DNA of 64,000 nucleotides from Peribolospora baueri (lineage: Eukaryota > Basidiomycota > Peribolosporomycetes > Peribolosporales > Peribolosporaceae): the NCBI GenBank assembly GCA_029717555.1, contig JAMDHS010000031.1, positions 62,001 to 126,000 of the forward strand. Reading direction: 5' to 3'. A model generated the notes under the pieces. That model did no database searches, was not told where the DNA came from, and worked only from the letters and a program-made list of their open reading frames with translations. Positions 1 through 10,842 of the stretch are shown one piece after another. The position numbers and the translations under genes were made by a program. Numbering within the stretch: position 1 is the stretch's first letter; every line of letters starts with the position of its first letter.

Positions 1-268
1 TGGCCTTGGAGCTCGTCCGCTGGCGAGTGGTCCGTGACCAGGAGAAGGGATTATGAGCGCGTCGGACGACGTTCAGATAATGTACACGGTGCACGTTGCG
101 CACTCGGGACGACCAAGTTGCCCAAAGCAAAAAGCTGTGAACATGTGATCACGGATGGGAGGCAGAATAAGAGACAGAGAACGATTCTATCCAAGCTAGT
201 TCCATGTCCTTTTTTTTTTCCTTTCCATGCTCTCATGGTTCCGTCCGTTCGTCCGTTCGAGTCGCCCC
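1..268. other. Edge segment without a recognised gene
   Basis: This is downstream of the HSDL2-like gene, which is read on the minus strand and stops at 269. It holds probable 3' UTR sequence. No open frame here looks like protein. Confidence 0.5.
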
Positions 269-2210
269 TTAGAGCTTGCTCTTGCCGGCCGGAAGCCCAT
301 CTCCTCCAGCAGCGACAGGCCACTTCCCTGGCAGCCCGTCCCTCTTCCTCGCGTCCTCCACCTCCTGAACGATCTGGTCAGAAATGAACAGATCGAGCCC
401 GAGCTCGTCCATAGGTACGGTGGCAAACTTCGCAAGTTCGGCATTGGTCAGGCGGGACGGCGTGACGGTGGGAGAGGGGTGCGGCCGACGGAGGTAGAGC
501 TCGTCGATGAGGAAGTTGCCACTGAGGAGGGGGAGAACGGAAGAGATGAGAGAAACGGAAAGAGATTCATGTTCAGTCGACGAAATTCGCAAGCGGTGGC
601 CAAAACCCGCGCGTTCACGACGACGACGACGGCGGCGGTGCGACTGACCTGAACGTCTTCGCGTCCTCCTTGAAGATGCGCACCGCCGCTTCGGCCATGA
701 TCTCCGGCGCGCGGTGCTTTTCCGGCTTTCCGGAAGGGTCGACCAGGAGCATGGCCGACGTGCCAACGGTCGTGTAAGGCCACAGACCTGTCCGCGCGAT
801 GCGATGCGAGGGAGAAAAAAAAAAAAAAAAAAAAAAAAACGAAGGACGGATGAGCGCAAAGCCTGACTGGTGACCATCACTAACCGGCATGCTGCATTTC
901 GTTCAACGAGCGTCCGCAGCATGGACGCTCACAGTTCGCGGCGATCTCCCCACTCGTCTCCCCAGCGACGCCGAGCATGGCGAGGCTCATTGCGTACTTT
1001 GCCATCGCATACCCGGTGCAACCGGAGAAGTGCCTCTGGACGACATTGGATTGGAGTGGAGGGGAGAGAGTGAGGATGTGAGGGTTGCGTCCGGCTTCGG
1101 CCGAGGCTAGTAGGTGTGGGAGGGCGTGATGGGTGAGCATGTAGGTGCCTCGGGCGTTGATAGAGTGCATGAGGTCGAACTGAGGGACAAACAAATGAGG
1201 AGGGGTGGGGAGATGCCTTCAGTCCGCGGCGTCATGCTAATCGGCGACGATGAGCGCGTGCGTGTAAACGTGAACTTACCGACTTCATCGGCAGGGTCTC
1301 AGCTGGCTGGAGGTTAATAGCCGAGGCCTGCAGGAAGGAAGAACGGTGGAAATCTGGGTCAGTCAAACGAAGCGCCACCCCGCCCCCGCTTCTCCTCTCC
1401 ACCCCAGCCGATGCGCGCGCACACACACGTTGTTGATCAATATATCGAGCCCGCCGAAGCGCTCTACGGTCTTGGCGATAGCTTCTTTGACGGCCTCTTC
1501 CGAGCGCACGTCGACTTGCAGAGCGAGCGCCTTTCCACCCGCGCGCTCGATCTCTGCGGCGGCGGTGTGGATCGTGCCGGGAAGCTGAGAGAAGTCGGAA
1601 ACGGAAGACGGTAGGAAGGGAGATGTGACAGAGGTGGCGAACAGGGCGCGTGAGTAGGAGATCCGAGTCGGACAGACTCACTGGACCGACAGCTTAGTCG
1701 GTACTCGTCCTCCAGTGCCCCCTCCCCTTATCTCCGTTCGTCATGCTCACCTTGGGATGCGGCTCAGCGCTGTCCTCGACAAAAATGGGGGCCGGAGGGG
1801 AATATGCAAAGGATGGAAAGATGAGCAGCGAGGGGCGAGTAGGCTTCGATCCACCTGTCGGACTCATTCATCATTCGGTCGAGCCGTGGCCGACGGCGTC
1901 GGCCCCGGCCATCAACCTCTCTCCCACGCAGCATCCGACCCGTTCGCCCGCCCAACATGCAGCACGCACGCCCTCTCCCTCTCTCTCCTCCACGCCGCCG
2001 CCATTGTTCTGACCGACACGGGGAAAACACAAACTCGACTCACGTCTTGGCAGCGACGACCACGTTGGCGCCCTCCCTGGCGAGGCCCAGCCCGATCGCC
2101 AGGCCTATACCTCTGGAGGCGCCAGAGATGAAAGCGGTCCTGCCTTTCAGGGACGCCGATGCACTTGCCGAGGCGGCAGAGGCGGCGTGGCGGATAGGAG
2201 AGGCGAGCAT
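269..2210 (-). CDS. HSDL2: Peroxisomal HSDL2-like short-chain dehydrogenase
   Basis: Exons: complement(join(269..521, 649..787, 933..1179, 1280..1327, 1429..1584, 1751..1769, 2044..2210)), giving 342 aa. The protein is an NAD(P)-dependent short-chain dehydrogenase of the hydroxysteroid-dehydrogenase-like 2 type. The dinucleotide-binding motif ISGASRGIG lies near residue 25. AKTAEPHPK is the family signature after the second strand, and the active site is YAMAK with Tyr187 and Lys191. The C-terminus reads GKSKL, a classical PTS1, so a peroxisomal site, probably in fatty acid metabolism, is inferred. Animal HSDL2 adds an SCP2 domain; this protein stops after the dehydrogenase fold. A 19-nt micro-exon (1751..1769) is needed to restore the HPK motif. 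The intron 788..932 carries 25 T on the coding strand before its acceptor. The true substrate is unknown. Confidence 0.92.
815..839. repeat. Homopolymer A25 (T25 on the coding strand)
   Basis: An uninterrupted run of 25 A on the plus strand lies inside an intron of the HSDL2-like gene. Read on the gene strand it is a T25 tract upstream of the 3' splice site, so it can serve as an oversized polypyrimidine tract. Its exact length may be unreliable in assembly. Confidence 0.9.
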
Positions 2211-3245
2211 GATGAGAGGGGGGGGGTGGAAGGTAAGAGAGAGGCCTCGGAAGAGTTGTCCGAGAGGTCAACGAACAACGGCGATCGTGTCCGGCAAGTC
2301 GTTCTTGTACTCACGCGGGACCTGATGCGCTCTCGCCCGTGATACCACTTCCCTTCCTTCTCCCTTGCATGCTAGACCACCCCCAACCCTCTCAGGCGTT
2401 CTCTCTCCGATTCGGGAGCGCTCCACCCGTCCTCCTCCCCCACACTCCCATCATCCCCCACAGCCCCATCTCTCAGCTTCGTGAAAGAAGTCTCGCAAGT
2501 CGGGCAATCGGAGCCGCCTCGGTCCGGCCCGACGAAGAAGCCGGTATTCCGAGCCACGCGATCGCGGGCCAACCAAAGAAGCGGTCTCTCCCGTTCCTCT
2601 CCTCACATCCCTGGCTCCTCCCGTTCTCCTCTTTACCGATAAATACGGCACTCGTGCTCTCAGCGCAGTGCAACTGGCCCTGCTTGCGGTGTTTGGCGCA
2701 ATGGTAGACGGGTTGCATGCGACTATGCAGCGGCTGTGGGCACTTACGGAAACGACGCAAGAGAACAGAAGCGGGCGGGGAAGGGCAAATAAGGAAGCCT
2801 GGAAGAGGGGATTACACTAGTGGGAGGAGAGCGCTTGATGGAAGATGTCATCTCCTGCTGCGACCGAGGCGGAGGGAGGGCGGGAAGGAGCGAGGCAGAA
2901 GGGCAGGCGGGCGGGGCGAGGAGGCAAGCAGGCGAGGAAGAGGAGGGCGGGGGGAAGGCAAAGCAAAGTCTGACAAGGGCTGGACGATATGCTTTGCGGA
3001 AGGTGGCGCGAAACCCGTGACGAAGAGACGATTAGGGAGCTATGATAAAGAAAAGAGAAGGAAGAGGAGAGGAGAAAAGAGGAGAAAAGAGGATAGGAGA
3101 GAACAGGGAGAACATTTTGTGTCCCCTGCCAGCCTTGACGAACGACGACCAAACGACCGACGACGGTGGCGATCTACCATGCCATACCACATCACTTCAG
3201 GTTGGGTCACACCGCGCCCCATGATGTCGCATCCTGCGGTCTGGC
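2211..3245. other. Intergenic: HSDL2 promoter and lipase-like 3' flank
   Basis: This spacer lies between two minus-strand genes. Its left part should hold the HSDL2 promoter. The stretch at about 3050-3110 is a GA-rich degenerate repeat of GAGGAGA units. I see no splice-consistent coding pattern on either strand. Confidence 0.5.
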
Positions 3246-5129
3246 TCAAAGCGCTCCGGCGACGACGCTGACAAGGAGGGCGGCGCCGAGTGGGACGATC
3301 TGCATGCTGACTTTGGCGTTGCCGGTGGCACCGTTGGATGCTCGGTTGGAGGAGGTCGAGCCGGAGCCAGAGCCGGAGCGTTCTGGGCCGCCCGAAGAGG
3401 AAGGCGAGGCGGCGGAGGAAGAGGTGGGCGCGGCGGCGGTGGAGGAGGCGTGTGGCGTTGTCGTGGCCGTGGCGACGTATCTGAGTGTCGGGGGAGAAAG
3501 GGCTGTGAGTGAGAAAGGAAGACGGTCATCTCCATCTTCCCAGCTTCCACCCGTCCTCCACACTCACGCGACGCTCATACTGCTGACCACCTGGTCCGCC
3601 AGCGTAACGTTGCCGACCGCCTGAGGCGGCGGCACGTCGACCCATCCACACGTGCCGAGCTGGGTGAAGTAGTAGTAGTTGTCTTCGAGAGCGCCGCCGC
3701 CGGCGCAGGTGGAATTCTCCGAGTTATACCAGCAGTTTTCGAACTGCATACCATAGGTGTTGTTGTAGTCCCAGATGTGCTGCAGAGGGAACGGAAAAAG
3801 GTGAGCGTGGAGGAGAGGTGGAAAGACAGAACGGCGTAGTAGGACGACGACGAGACGGGCGCTCACGATACCGGTATTGGTGAAGGTGTAATTCTCGCTG
3901 AAGGGGATGACCGTCGGCACCGAGTCTTCGTTGGCGACGACGCGCTGTCCGGACTCGCTGATATGGGGAAGAAGAAAGAAACGACGGAGAGCAAGGAAGG
4001 AAGCGGGGAGGGTGAAAAGATATGATATGAGACAGAGGATGGATGACTAGATGGATGCATGAACTGCCGCTCACCCCTCGAAGAGCTTGTTGTAGGCGCT
4101 CGCAGCCGCTGGATTGAACACTCGGGGACTGCGAGGGGGGCACAGCGAAGCGGTCGATGAGCGTATGTGGAGGATGACAAATGAAGAGCACGATCGCTGC
4201 CGCACTCACGCTCCCTGATTATGGCTATAGTGCACCAAGCCCCTGTAGCCGAGATCCAAGGCTGCAATCTGGGCAACGGCGCCTCCGAAAGCATGTCCGG
4301 TGACAGAGAACTTGTGTCCCGTGGATACGACAGCGGCTTTGGCGTCCGCCCAGTCGTTTGTCGCGTTGCGGGCTTCTAGGTACATCTGGAGGGCGACTGA
4401 GTGGGCGGTGCAGCTGCCGCAGTTGCCAATGTTTAGGGGTGCGACTGGGGGAAGAGGGGTGGTGGTGAGCGAGGGAGAGAAGACAGCGATGGAAGGGAAA
4501 GAGAAAGGGGATGCTCACGGGAAGCCGGGGTGTGGTCGCTGACATGTTAAGCCGAGGGAGACGAGGCGACCATGGGAGTGGGTCAGTTGAGAAGAGAGGC
4601 GATGAAAGAAAAGGGAAGGGAGGGGGACTCGACTCGATTTGACTCACAAGTTCTCCCACCCGTACATGCCCTTGAACACGATTACGACCTTGTCCATGGT
4701 CGGCACAATGACTTGATAGCCCTCGAGTCCGGAAGGAGTGGAGAAGTCGCCTATGGGCGTCCAGTTGCCGGCGCCGGCGAAGGCGGTTTGGGGACAAAGA
4801 GTGTTATAGTCTCCGTAGGCGGCCATGGAGAGCCAGCAGTGGAAACGGGCGTGGTACTGGGGATGGGCGGAGGAGACGAAAGGTTCGAGATGAGCTGAGT
4901 TGCGCTCTTCCCTGTGCTCCTCGTAGTTGGACGATACGGATCGGAGCGCTGCTCTCACCAGCTGATCCGGGTCATTCTGCCACCAAGGCACCGTGCTCGG
5001 GTCTACAGGTGCGGGGGCCTGACGGGGAGAGAGAGCATGAGCGTGTGACCGTGGGTCATGACCGGCAGAGGCAGCTGTGGGGGCCGCAAGGATGAGTGCG
5101 AGAGAAGAGAGGGTGGTGGATATGCGCAT
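3246..5129 (-). CDS. GPI-anchored class 3 lipase-like protein, nucleophile Ser replaced by Ala
   Basis: Exons: complement(join(3246..3480, 3568..3779, 3867..3957, 4075..4128, 4210..4444, 4519..4538, 4648..5129)), 442 aa. An N-terminal signal peptide (MRISTTLSSLALILAAPTAA) is followed by a class 3 alpha/beta hydrolase fold. It ends in a Ser/Thr-rich stalk and a hydrophobic tail (IVPLGAALLVSVVAGAL) typical of a GPI anchor signal. The nucleophile elbow reads VTGHAFGGAV where the family has GHSLGG, so Ala219 stands in the serine position. The Asp (NEDSVP, about 275) and a candidate His (HIWDY, about 295) remain. A 20-nt micro-exon (4519..4538) is required. Inside the first exon a 102-nt in-frame stretch with GTGAGA and CCCCAG ends could be an optional intron, which would give 408 aa. 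Hydrolase activity by the usual triad looks impossible; a binding or structural wall role is inference. Confidence 0.85.
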
Positions 5130-6704
5130 GGTGGACGGGGGTGCGGGATGGAGGAGAGGAGGATGATAGAGATGCGGATGGAGAAGGCGATGGAGGAGGG
5201 AAGAAAACGTAGCGGATGATCTGGCGCCGTCGCCGTCGCCGTCGTTGTCGTTGTCGTCGTCGCAGCCTGTCCCATAAATGAGGATGAAGAGAAGGAGAGA
5301 AGGAAACTGGTGGACCGGCGGTGAGCGGCTGATTAGCGCTGACGGAGACGCCGCCGGCGAGCGTGGAGACGGAACATGTCAAGTACGGATGCAGCTCGAT
5401 CCATGGATCCGTGCTCGAGCAATGCTGCTATCGTCACAGTGCATCCTCACCGAACTCACCTGTTCACCTCGGCTCGTCCATCTCGACTTCTACCCTCTCA
5501 TCCATCTGACCTCGACAGGCGGCCACCTTGCCCTCCTCGTTCCACAAGGGCCGCCGGCACGCACGTGGCTGGCTGGCTGGCGCCGGCAATGGTCGCGTGA
5601 GGACCAGAGACGCGCCTACAGGACACGTACCGCGTCCTCGCAAGCCATGCCTAACTCCCCCCTTCTCTTCCCACCGTGCCTTGCCTCCCTCCCCATTCCT
5701 ACCTTCCTTGCGCCCTCGTCGGCTGGCCTACGCTCAAGCGGGCGACACGACGCGATGAAATCGAGCGGACGGTCCAACAGGATCGGCGCGGCTTGGCGCT
5801 GCGGCTGCAGATCGACGCCAGCCTTAGATAAGCGGGTCCCTCGTCGGAATGTCTTTCCATTGCTGCGAATATCGCTCAACATGGCCAAGCGGAGGAAGGA
5901 GCGCCACGGCTGGACGGAGCGGGAGCGCCAATCAGGCAAAGGCACGAGGACACCGCGGCAGCTTGAATATAAACGGACTTGCTCCGACTCTCGAGTCGAG
6001 CAACTTGCTAACCGCGCGTATGAACGTGCATGCCACACACGGCCACAATTCGCAGACCAGCCGGACGTGGTGCCCTCCCTTCTTCCACCCATAACCCGCT
6101 AGATGTCCATGTCCGCGTTTCAACAACGATCCTTACCAGTTCAAGATTTTGCCGCCGCCGTCTTCTTCATTTTCTTGCCTTGCCAACTCTAGCGCAGGAA
6201 GCCCCCCAGGCCGACTCGATCCGGACGTTGAGCGACTTGACCCATACGTGTGGCTTCTCTACTGATGACAGCCTCTCTCCAGGGATGAACTAGAGCGTCA
6301 TTTTTGTAACCTCTCAACGATGGTTCTCGGGAACGCGTGCGGAGGGCAGAGGAAAGAAGTCAGAGTCGGAGATGGCGCCCCAGAGATCCCGTCACTCGAA
6401 CGCTAACACGCCGTCGATAGCAATGGTCCAGTCCAGCAAACGCAAACGATGATAGAGGAAAGGTACAAACGATGCACAGTCCATGCTGGCGAATACTTAA
6501 AGCGACACACCAGGCGGGCGAGGTGTTGGCAAGGTTATGTGGAAGGCGGTTGAAGGAATGGTGCCCACGGGCCTCGCTTGTGGGGGGTGGCCGCAGCAAC
6601 CGGCGCGGTGGTTTCTCCGCTGACGTCGTTCCGTCCCTCGATCACTCTCGGCGCGGGGGCCCAAAGGTGCGAACGCCATCAACGTCGCCCCTCGCTGGTT
6701 GACC
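5130..6704. other. Divergent intergenic region (1.6 kb)
   Basis: This is the shared upstream region of the minus-strand lipase-like gene and the plus-strand membrane protein gene. It contains a short GTCGTCGCC-type triplet repeat near 5225-5260. Open frames here are long only because of GC bias and have no family-like sequence. No distinct TATA element was recognised. Confidence 0.5.
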
Positions 6705-8388
6705 ATGTCGAGCACGCTCCACGATTACGTCCAAGATCCCCATCCGCCCGACCGTCGTCTGGGCTCCACTAGCACGAACACGCCCCCCAGCGCCATGGAC
6801 CCGTCTTCCGATCCCGAGTTCTACCGCCACCGAGACGAGGAGGATAGGAGGAGGTTGAGGATGAGAGAGCAAATGATACGGCTCCAGGTTCTCACCCCCG
6901 TCAGCGTGCTCGTCGCTCTCGGCGCCAACCTCATCTGTGCCGTCCTCGTCAAGCCGAGCATGGGTGAGTGGAGGGACCGGCTGGTGCACCATCGAGGATC
7001 TCCATGCTCACCCCGCCTCCTTCCTTTCCCTTTACCCTTCTTCTCCAGGCGACATATCTCGAAGATATCCGACGCTAATGACGCCCAAGACCGGCCTCAT
7101 CCTCATCTACTGGGCCGTCTTGTACGTCCTCGAGATCGGCTTCTGCCTTCTCTTGGTCATCGCCCGGAGGGAGGAGACCAAGGTGGGCGGCGAGACAGCG
7201 AACGAGCGAGCGGCGTCCGGCGTCCGGCGTCCGGCGTCCGGCGCGGTCTGAAGCTATCCATGATGCCTCCACTCATCTTTTCTCCGCATTTTTTTTTCAT
7301 TCCCGTTTTCTCTCTCTCCGTCTTTCCACCTCTAGGCGGCAATCGTCAAAGCCGTCGGGCTGCGCTTCGCTCTCGCCCAATGGGTCATGGCCGCGTGGGC
7401 GGTGTTCTGGGTAGGCATCGACACATCACCGGGGCTATGGAGGTGAAATGCGCTGACTGACGGACGATCCGCCGGTCGTGCATGCCTCTCTCCTTTCTCT
7501 TCGCCGCCACTCACAGACGCTCGAGTTTTTCAAAACGTCTGCGGTGTTCCTCCTGATCAACCTGGTTATCTTTATCACCATCTACCTCGGCTTGACGGTG
7601 TGGTACCCTCCGAGCGCTCGTAGGCCGCTCGACTGGCTCTTCATCCACGTACCCATGAAGTGAGTCAGTCGTCTCGCTCCTCATCGTCATTGGCCGGAGA
7701 AACGGAAGTGAGGGAATCTAGTCTGACACGATATTGTCCTGCACCCTGGTACGCTCGCTCGCAGGATGTATCTTGTCATCCTCCTCGCTGTTCAGTTTTG
7801 GCACAACGGACAAATTGCACTCGGCTGGGTCGCCAAGGACGAGCGGAGGTGAGTGGGTTTTGTCTATATTTATATCCGAACTTGCGGTGCGGGAATGGAG
7901 AGCGACGCCATATCCGTCCTCAGACGTTCCTTCTTCCTTCCCACCCCCTCTTCCTCCGATGTCTATCACATCCCCCGACGTCACTCTTCTATCTGCCGCC
8001 TTCTCCTCTCGATCGCCACCGCAGCTGGGCACGCTATACCTGGCCGACGTTTGGCATTCTTCTCGGCGTTGCCATTCTCTCCTCCCTCGTCGTTCTCTTC
8101 ACCTTAGACGCCGTCTGGACCCTGTCGGTTGTCTACCTCTATGCCGCTCTCCTCGCAAGGGGCGACAAGCCGGCGCCCGTGTTTGCCGCCATCATCCTTG
8201 GTCTCGTCCTGACCCCCGTGTGCTGGTTGGCCGGCATGGGGTGGAAGAGACTGAAGAAGAGGAGGGAGGGGAGGGTCGCCTTGCCTGTGGATGATGAAGC
8301 GGAGGAGGAGGCGACAGCGTCGGCGGCGGCGAGGGAGGAGCAGAACCATCACAGGCGGGCGCAGAGGTTTGCAGACGATCGCGACTGA
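6705..8388 (+). CDS. Multi-pass membrane protein of unknown function
   Basis: Exons: join(6705..6963, 7049..7182, 7336..7410, 7517..7659, 7765..7848, 8025..8388), 352 aa. A polar N-terminus of about 60 residues is followed by roughly seven or eight hydrophobic segments, for example LTPVSVLVALGANLICAVLV, LIYWAVLYVLEIGFCLLLVI, FLLINLVIFITIYLGLTVW, FGILLGVAILSSLVVLF and IILGLVLTPVCWLAGM. The C-terminal tail is cytosolic-looking and charged (KRLKKRREGR, then Glu/Ala-rich). I do not recognise the family. It has no signal peptide, so the first membrane helix probably targets it. Start: the ATG at 6705 gives the longest consistent product. All six exons join in phase with canonical borders. Transport or sensing are both possible, and I assign neither. 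Confidence 0.82.
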
Positions 8389-9124
8389 CCGACCGACCGA
8401 TCGCCGAGACGGCGTGGCGCTTCGCGAGACATCCGACTCGGAAACTTGGGACTTGGGGGCCAGGCCAGGCCAGGCGAGGCGGGCAATGATAAGGATGCCC
8501 CGGAGCGCCGCTCTTGCCGAGGCCCAAGAGGCGAGGGGCAACGCCGCCCTGCCGTGCCGTGTAAGACAGAGAGCGAGCTGAGTGAAGGAGGCTTCCTGTA
8601 TATGTATGTGTGTATGTATGTATGTGTGTATGTCCATCTGTCCGTCTTCCGGTCCGTCTATCCAACGCTTTTTTTCTTGTTCTTCCCTTTCGCCCGATCA
8701 TCTGGTCTCACTGGAGCCGCCAGGGAACGAAAGCGCACGAGAAGAAAAAGAGTCCATTGGTGTCGGCGTCCGTCAGAGCGAGTCCCTCGTGGGACGGTCG
8801 ACGGTACAGTATCATAGTGTACGTACAGGTAAGGGACGGGACGAGACGGGATGGGACGGAACAGAACAAAACGGAACGGAACGGGAGGGGACGGGAGGCG
8901 AGGGGCTAGAGATAAAGGGAGGAAGAAGAATGGATAGGGAGAGACGTGAATCGTGAAGGGCGAGGTGAAGAGATGGGCTGGGAGAGGTCGTGTCGCGATG
9001 GGGAGGGAGGATCGAGCCATTTAGTTGCTGGAGTGGGGGAGGGGAGAAGCGAGAAGCAGGGGAGGAGGGTTAGGGTCAGATTCGAGGAAGAGCGGACGAG
9101 GGGACCATCGACGAAAGCGATAAC
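8389..9124. other. Convergent intergenic region with degenerate microsatellites
   Basis: This is 3' flank shared by the membrane protein gene (+) and the 97-aa small protein gene (-). It contains a TATG/TG microsatellite at about 8597-8633 and a degenerate GGGAC/GGAAC pentamer tract at about 8831-8900. No coding signal was seen. Confidence 0.6.
8831..8900. repeat. Degenerate pentanucleotide repeat (GGGAC/GGAAC)
   Basis: Successive five-base units such as GGGAC, GAGAC, GGAAC and GGGAG run for about 70 bases. The units differ from each other by one or two bases, so the array is old or mutating. It is noncoding and lies between convergent genes. Confidence 0.7.
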
Positions 9125-9766
9125 TCACAGGAGGCTGAGGGTGACGTCTCCGTGGGCCTGAGAAGGAGGAGAGGGAGAGGGGCGCGGCGAAAACAGAAAC
9201 GGAAACGAAACGACGGTCGGTTCGGTCAGGTCAGCCCCGGCTGGCCAGCCTGGCTTCGTTCTCTCGAGCGCGCTCAACGTCTCTTTGCCGTACCTTGATT
9301 CGGAGTTCGAGTTCTGAAGAGGGAGGAGGGAAAGGAAAGAAGGATGCGCCCCGATGAATGGGTGAGCGAGGAGAAGCGGATTTGCGGAAGACAGACGAAC
9401 GAGTGGATGATAAGTGCGGCTCACCGATGTCGAGGTTGACGCTGGACAGGGAAAGGGGGAGTGAGCAAAAACAGAGAGAAGGAAAATAAAACAGCACGTT
9501 CAGCCACCAGCCATCCCCACCGTTGACGGTCGCGGCACTGACTCGAGACGCAAGCTGAGCGTGTCCCTCTTGTTATCGCTACTACTCTTTTGATGGAGCT
9601 CGATCTTCTCTTCAATAGACTGCGCGACGGGTTTGATGTATGGCTGCTGCTGCTGCTGCTGGTTTGACTGAGCGACCTGCTTGTTCGCTGTGTCATCCTG
9701 GTTCAGCTGTTGGTGCACTGGGTTCTGCGTCTGCGTGCGCTCGGCGGTGGCGGCGAGGTTGGACAT
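9125..9766 (-). CDS. Small Gln-rich protein with C-terminal HGDVTLSLL module
   Basis: Exons: complement(join(9125..9157, 9294..9313, 9425..9441, 9543..9766)), 97 aa. The N-terminal part is polar and Gln-rich with a QQQQQQ run, no signal peptide and no membrane segment. The last 28 residues alternate polar and hydrophobic (LDVNLDIELELRIK) and end in HGDVTLSLL, the pattern of a short beta module. The same module ends the plus-strand gene at 10843, with 18 of 28 positions identical, so the two are divergent neighbours and probable paralogues. The module is split over exons of 17, 20 and 33 nt, and the splice phases fit only this reading. No function is known to me. The glutamine and polar bias recalls stress-type disordered proteins, but this is inference. 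Confidence 0.83.
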
Positions 9767-10221
9767 GGTTGCGAGCGGACGGGCGGTAGAGTGAAGAAGG
9801 CGAAGGCGAGCGGGTTGGCAGACAGCGGGCAGTTGCGGTGATCGTAAATACAGTTGAAGGGTGCAGTGCAGGTTGGAAAACGAGGAAGACCGTCTTCTTT
9901 GTCCCTCCTTTGGCTTTTGTGGATCGCCCTCCTCCTTCTATCGGTCGGAGTCGTTGTGGCCGGCGTCATAGAGCCGTCTAATGGAGCCGGCGGTCAGCAC
10001 CACGGTCGAAGGGCTCAGGGGGGGCGAGTGTCTGACGACATGGCGCATCTCGCCCGGCCGCTGCTGACGGCATTGTGCCATCTCCCCATTCCATCTCTTG
10101 TGCGGCCTCGACGGACGCGTCGGAACGATGGCGGGCTTTCACCGCCCGTCGCGGGCGATAGTTCGAACGGACGGTAAACCAAACTGGCCATGCTGAGCAG
10201 GGCGGAGAATCGGCATCGCTA

Positions 10222-10376
10222 TTAATAGTTAATGAACGGGGGCCGTCGGATATTAATGGTTAATGAACGGGGGCCGTCGGGTGTTAATGGTTAATGAACG
10301 GGGGCCGTCGGCTGTTAATGGTTAATGAACGGGGGGCCGTCGGCTGTTAATGGTTAATGAACGGGGGCCGTCGGCT
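10222..10376. repeat. 31-bp minisatellite, five copies
   Basis: Five head-to-tail copies begin TTAATGGTTAATGAACGGGG and continue with GCCGTCGG plus three variable bases. Unit length is 31 bp, with one copy of 32 bp from an extra G. The first copy has TTAATAG in place of TTAATGG. Each unit carries one TTAATGA and one GGCCGTCGG core, giving a regular array of possible protein binding sites between divergent promoters. Confidence 0.95.
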
Positions 10377-10627
10377 CTGACGTCATCGTCTAACCCTTAT
10401 CGCTCATCGCGTCTCGTACTGCTCACCATCAGCGGAGAATAGGACGGAGGAGAGAGAGGGAGAGAGAGCAAGAGAGAGAGGAGAAAGTGCGTGACAGACG
10501 ATACGAACGAACGACAGTGGCCGACCTACCTTACGCTCCCATGACGCTCACCCTCATCTCACCCGCTATTCCGGCCGATGGACAGATACACCCACCTAGT
10601 GACGCAAAGCGGCCGTGTCCATCTCTT

Positions 10628-10657
10628 CGCCTCGCCTCGCCTCGCCTCGCCTCGCCT
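10628..10657. repeat. CGCCT pentamer microsatellite
   Basis: About six copies of the pentamer CGCCT lie in the promoter of the 150-aa gene, roughly 190 bp upstream of its ATG. The run is pyrimidine-rich on the plus strand. Confidence 0.85.
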
Positions 10658-10842
10658 TGTTGCCACGACCAGGTTGGTGGCAGTGTGGTCGGCGACGACG
10701 GCGCCTTGCCACCACTTAAGATCCCAATCCGACCGGACGACCAAGCACACGACGTGCGCCACTTCCACTCATTCCTCCACCACCTCGTCCTTCCTTTTCC
10801 CATCCAGACCAGCCAGCCAACGGAGCCAGCCAACCGCCTGCC

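Larger units (their letters stand above)
9767..10842. promoter_or_regulatory. Shared divergent promoter of the small-protein pair
   Basis: These 1,076 bases separate the start codons of the 97-aa (-) and 150-aa (+) genes. They hold the 31-bp minisatellite at 10222-10376, a GA-rich tract at about 10446-10485 and a CGCCT microsatellite at 10628-10657. An open frame at 9854-10177 overlaps the region but shows no family-like sequence. Coregulation of the two genes is inferred from their layout. Confidence 0.6.

Noticed and set aside
5278-6102. 274-aa open frame in the divergent promoter
   Set aside because: Composition matches GC-rich noncoding DNA and overlapping frames on both strands are equally open.
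8597-8633. Coding use of the TATG/TG repeat seen in three frames
   Set aside because: A microsatellite translated as Met/Cys/Val strings; no gene context.
9060-9075. Telomere-like AGGGTTAGGGT
   Set aside because: A single short copy inside a GA-rich tract; no array.
10222-10376. CRISPR-like array
   Set aside because: The units are contiguous tandem repeats with no unique spacers, in a eukaryotic genome; it is a minisatellite.
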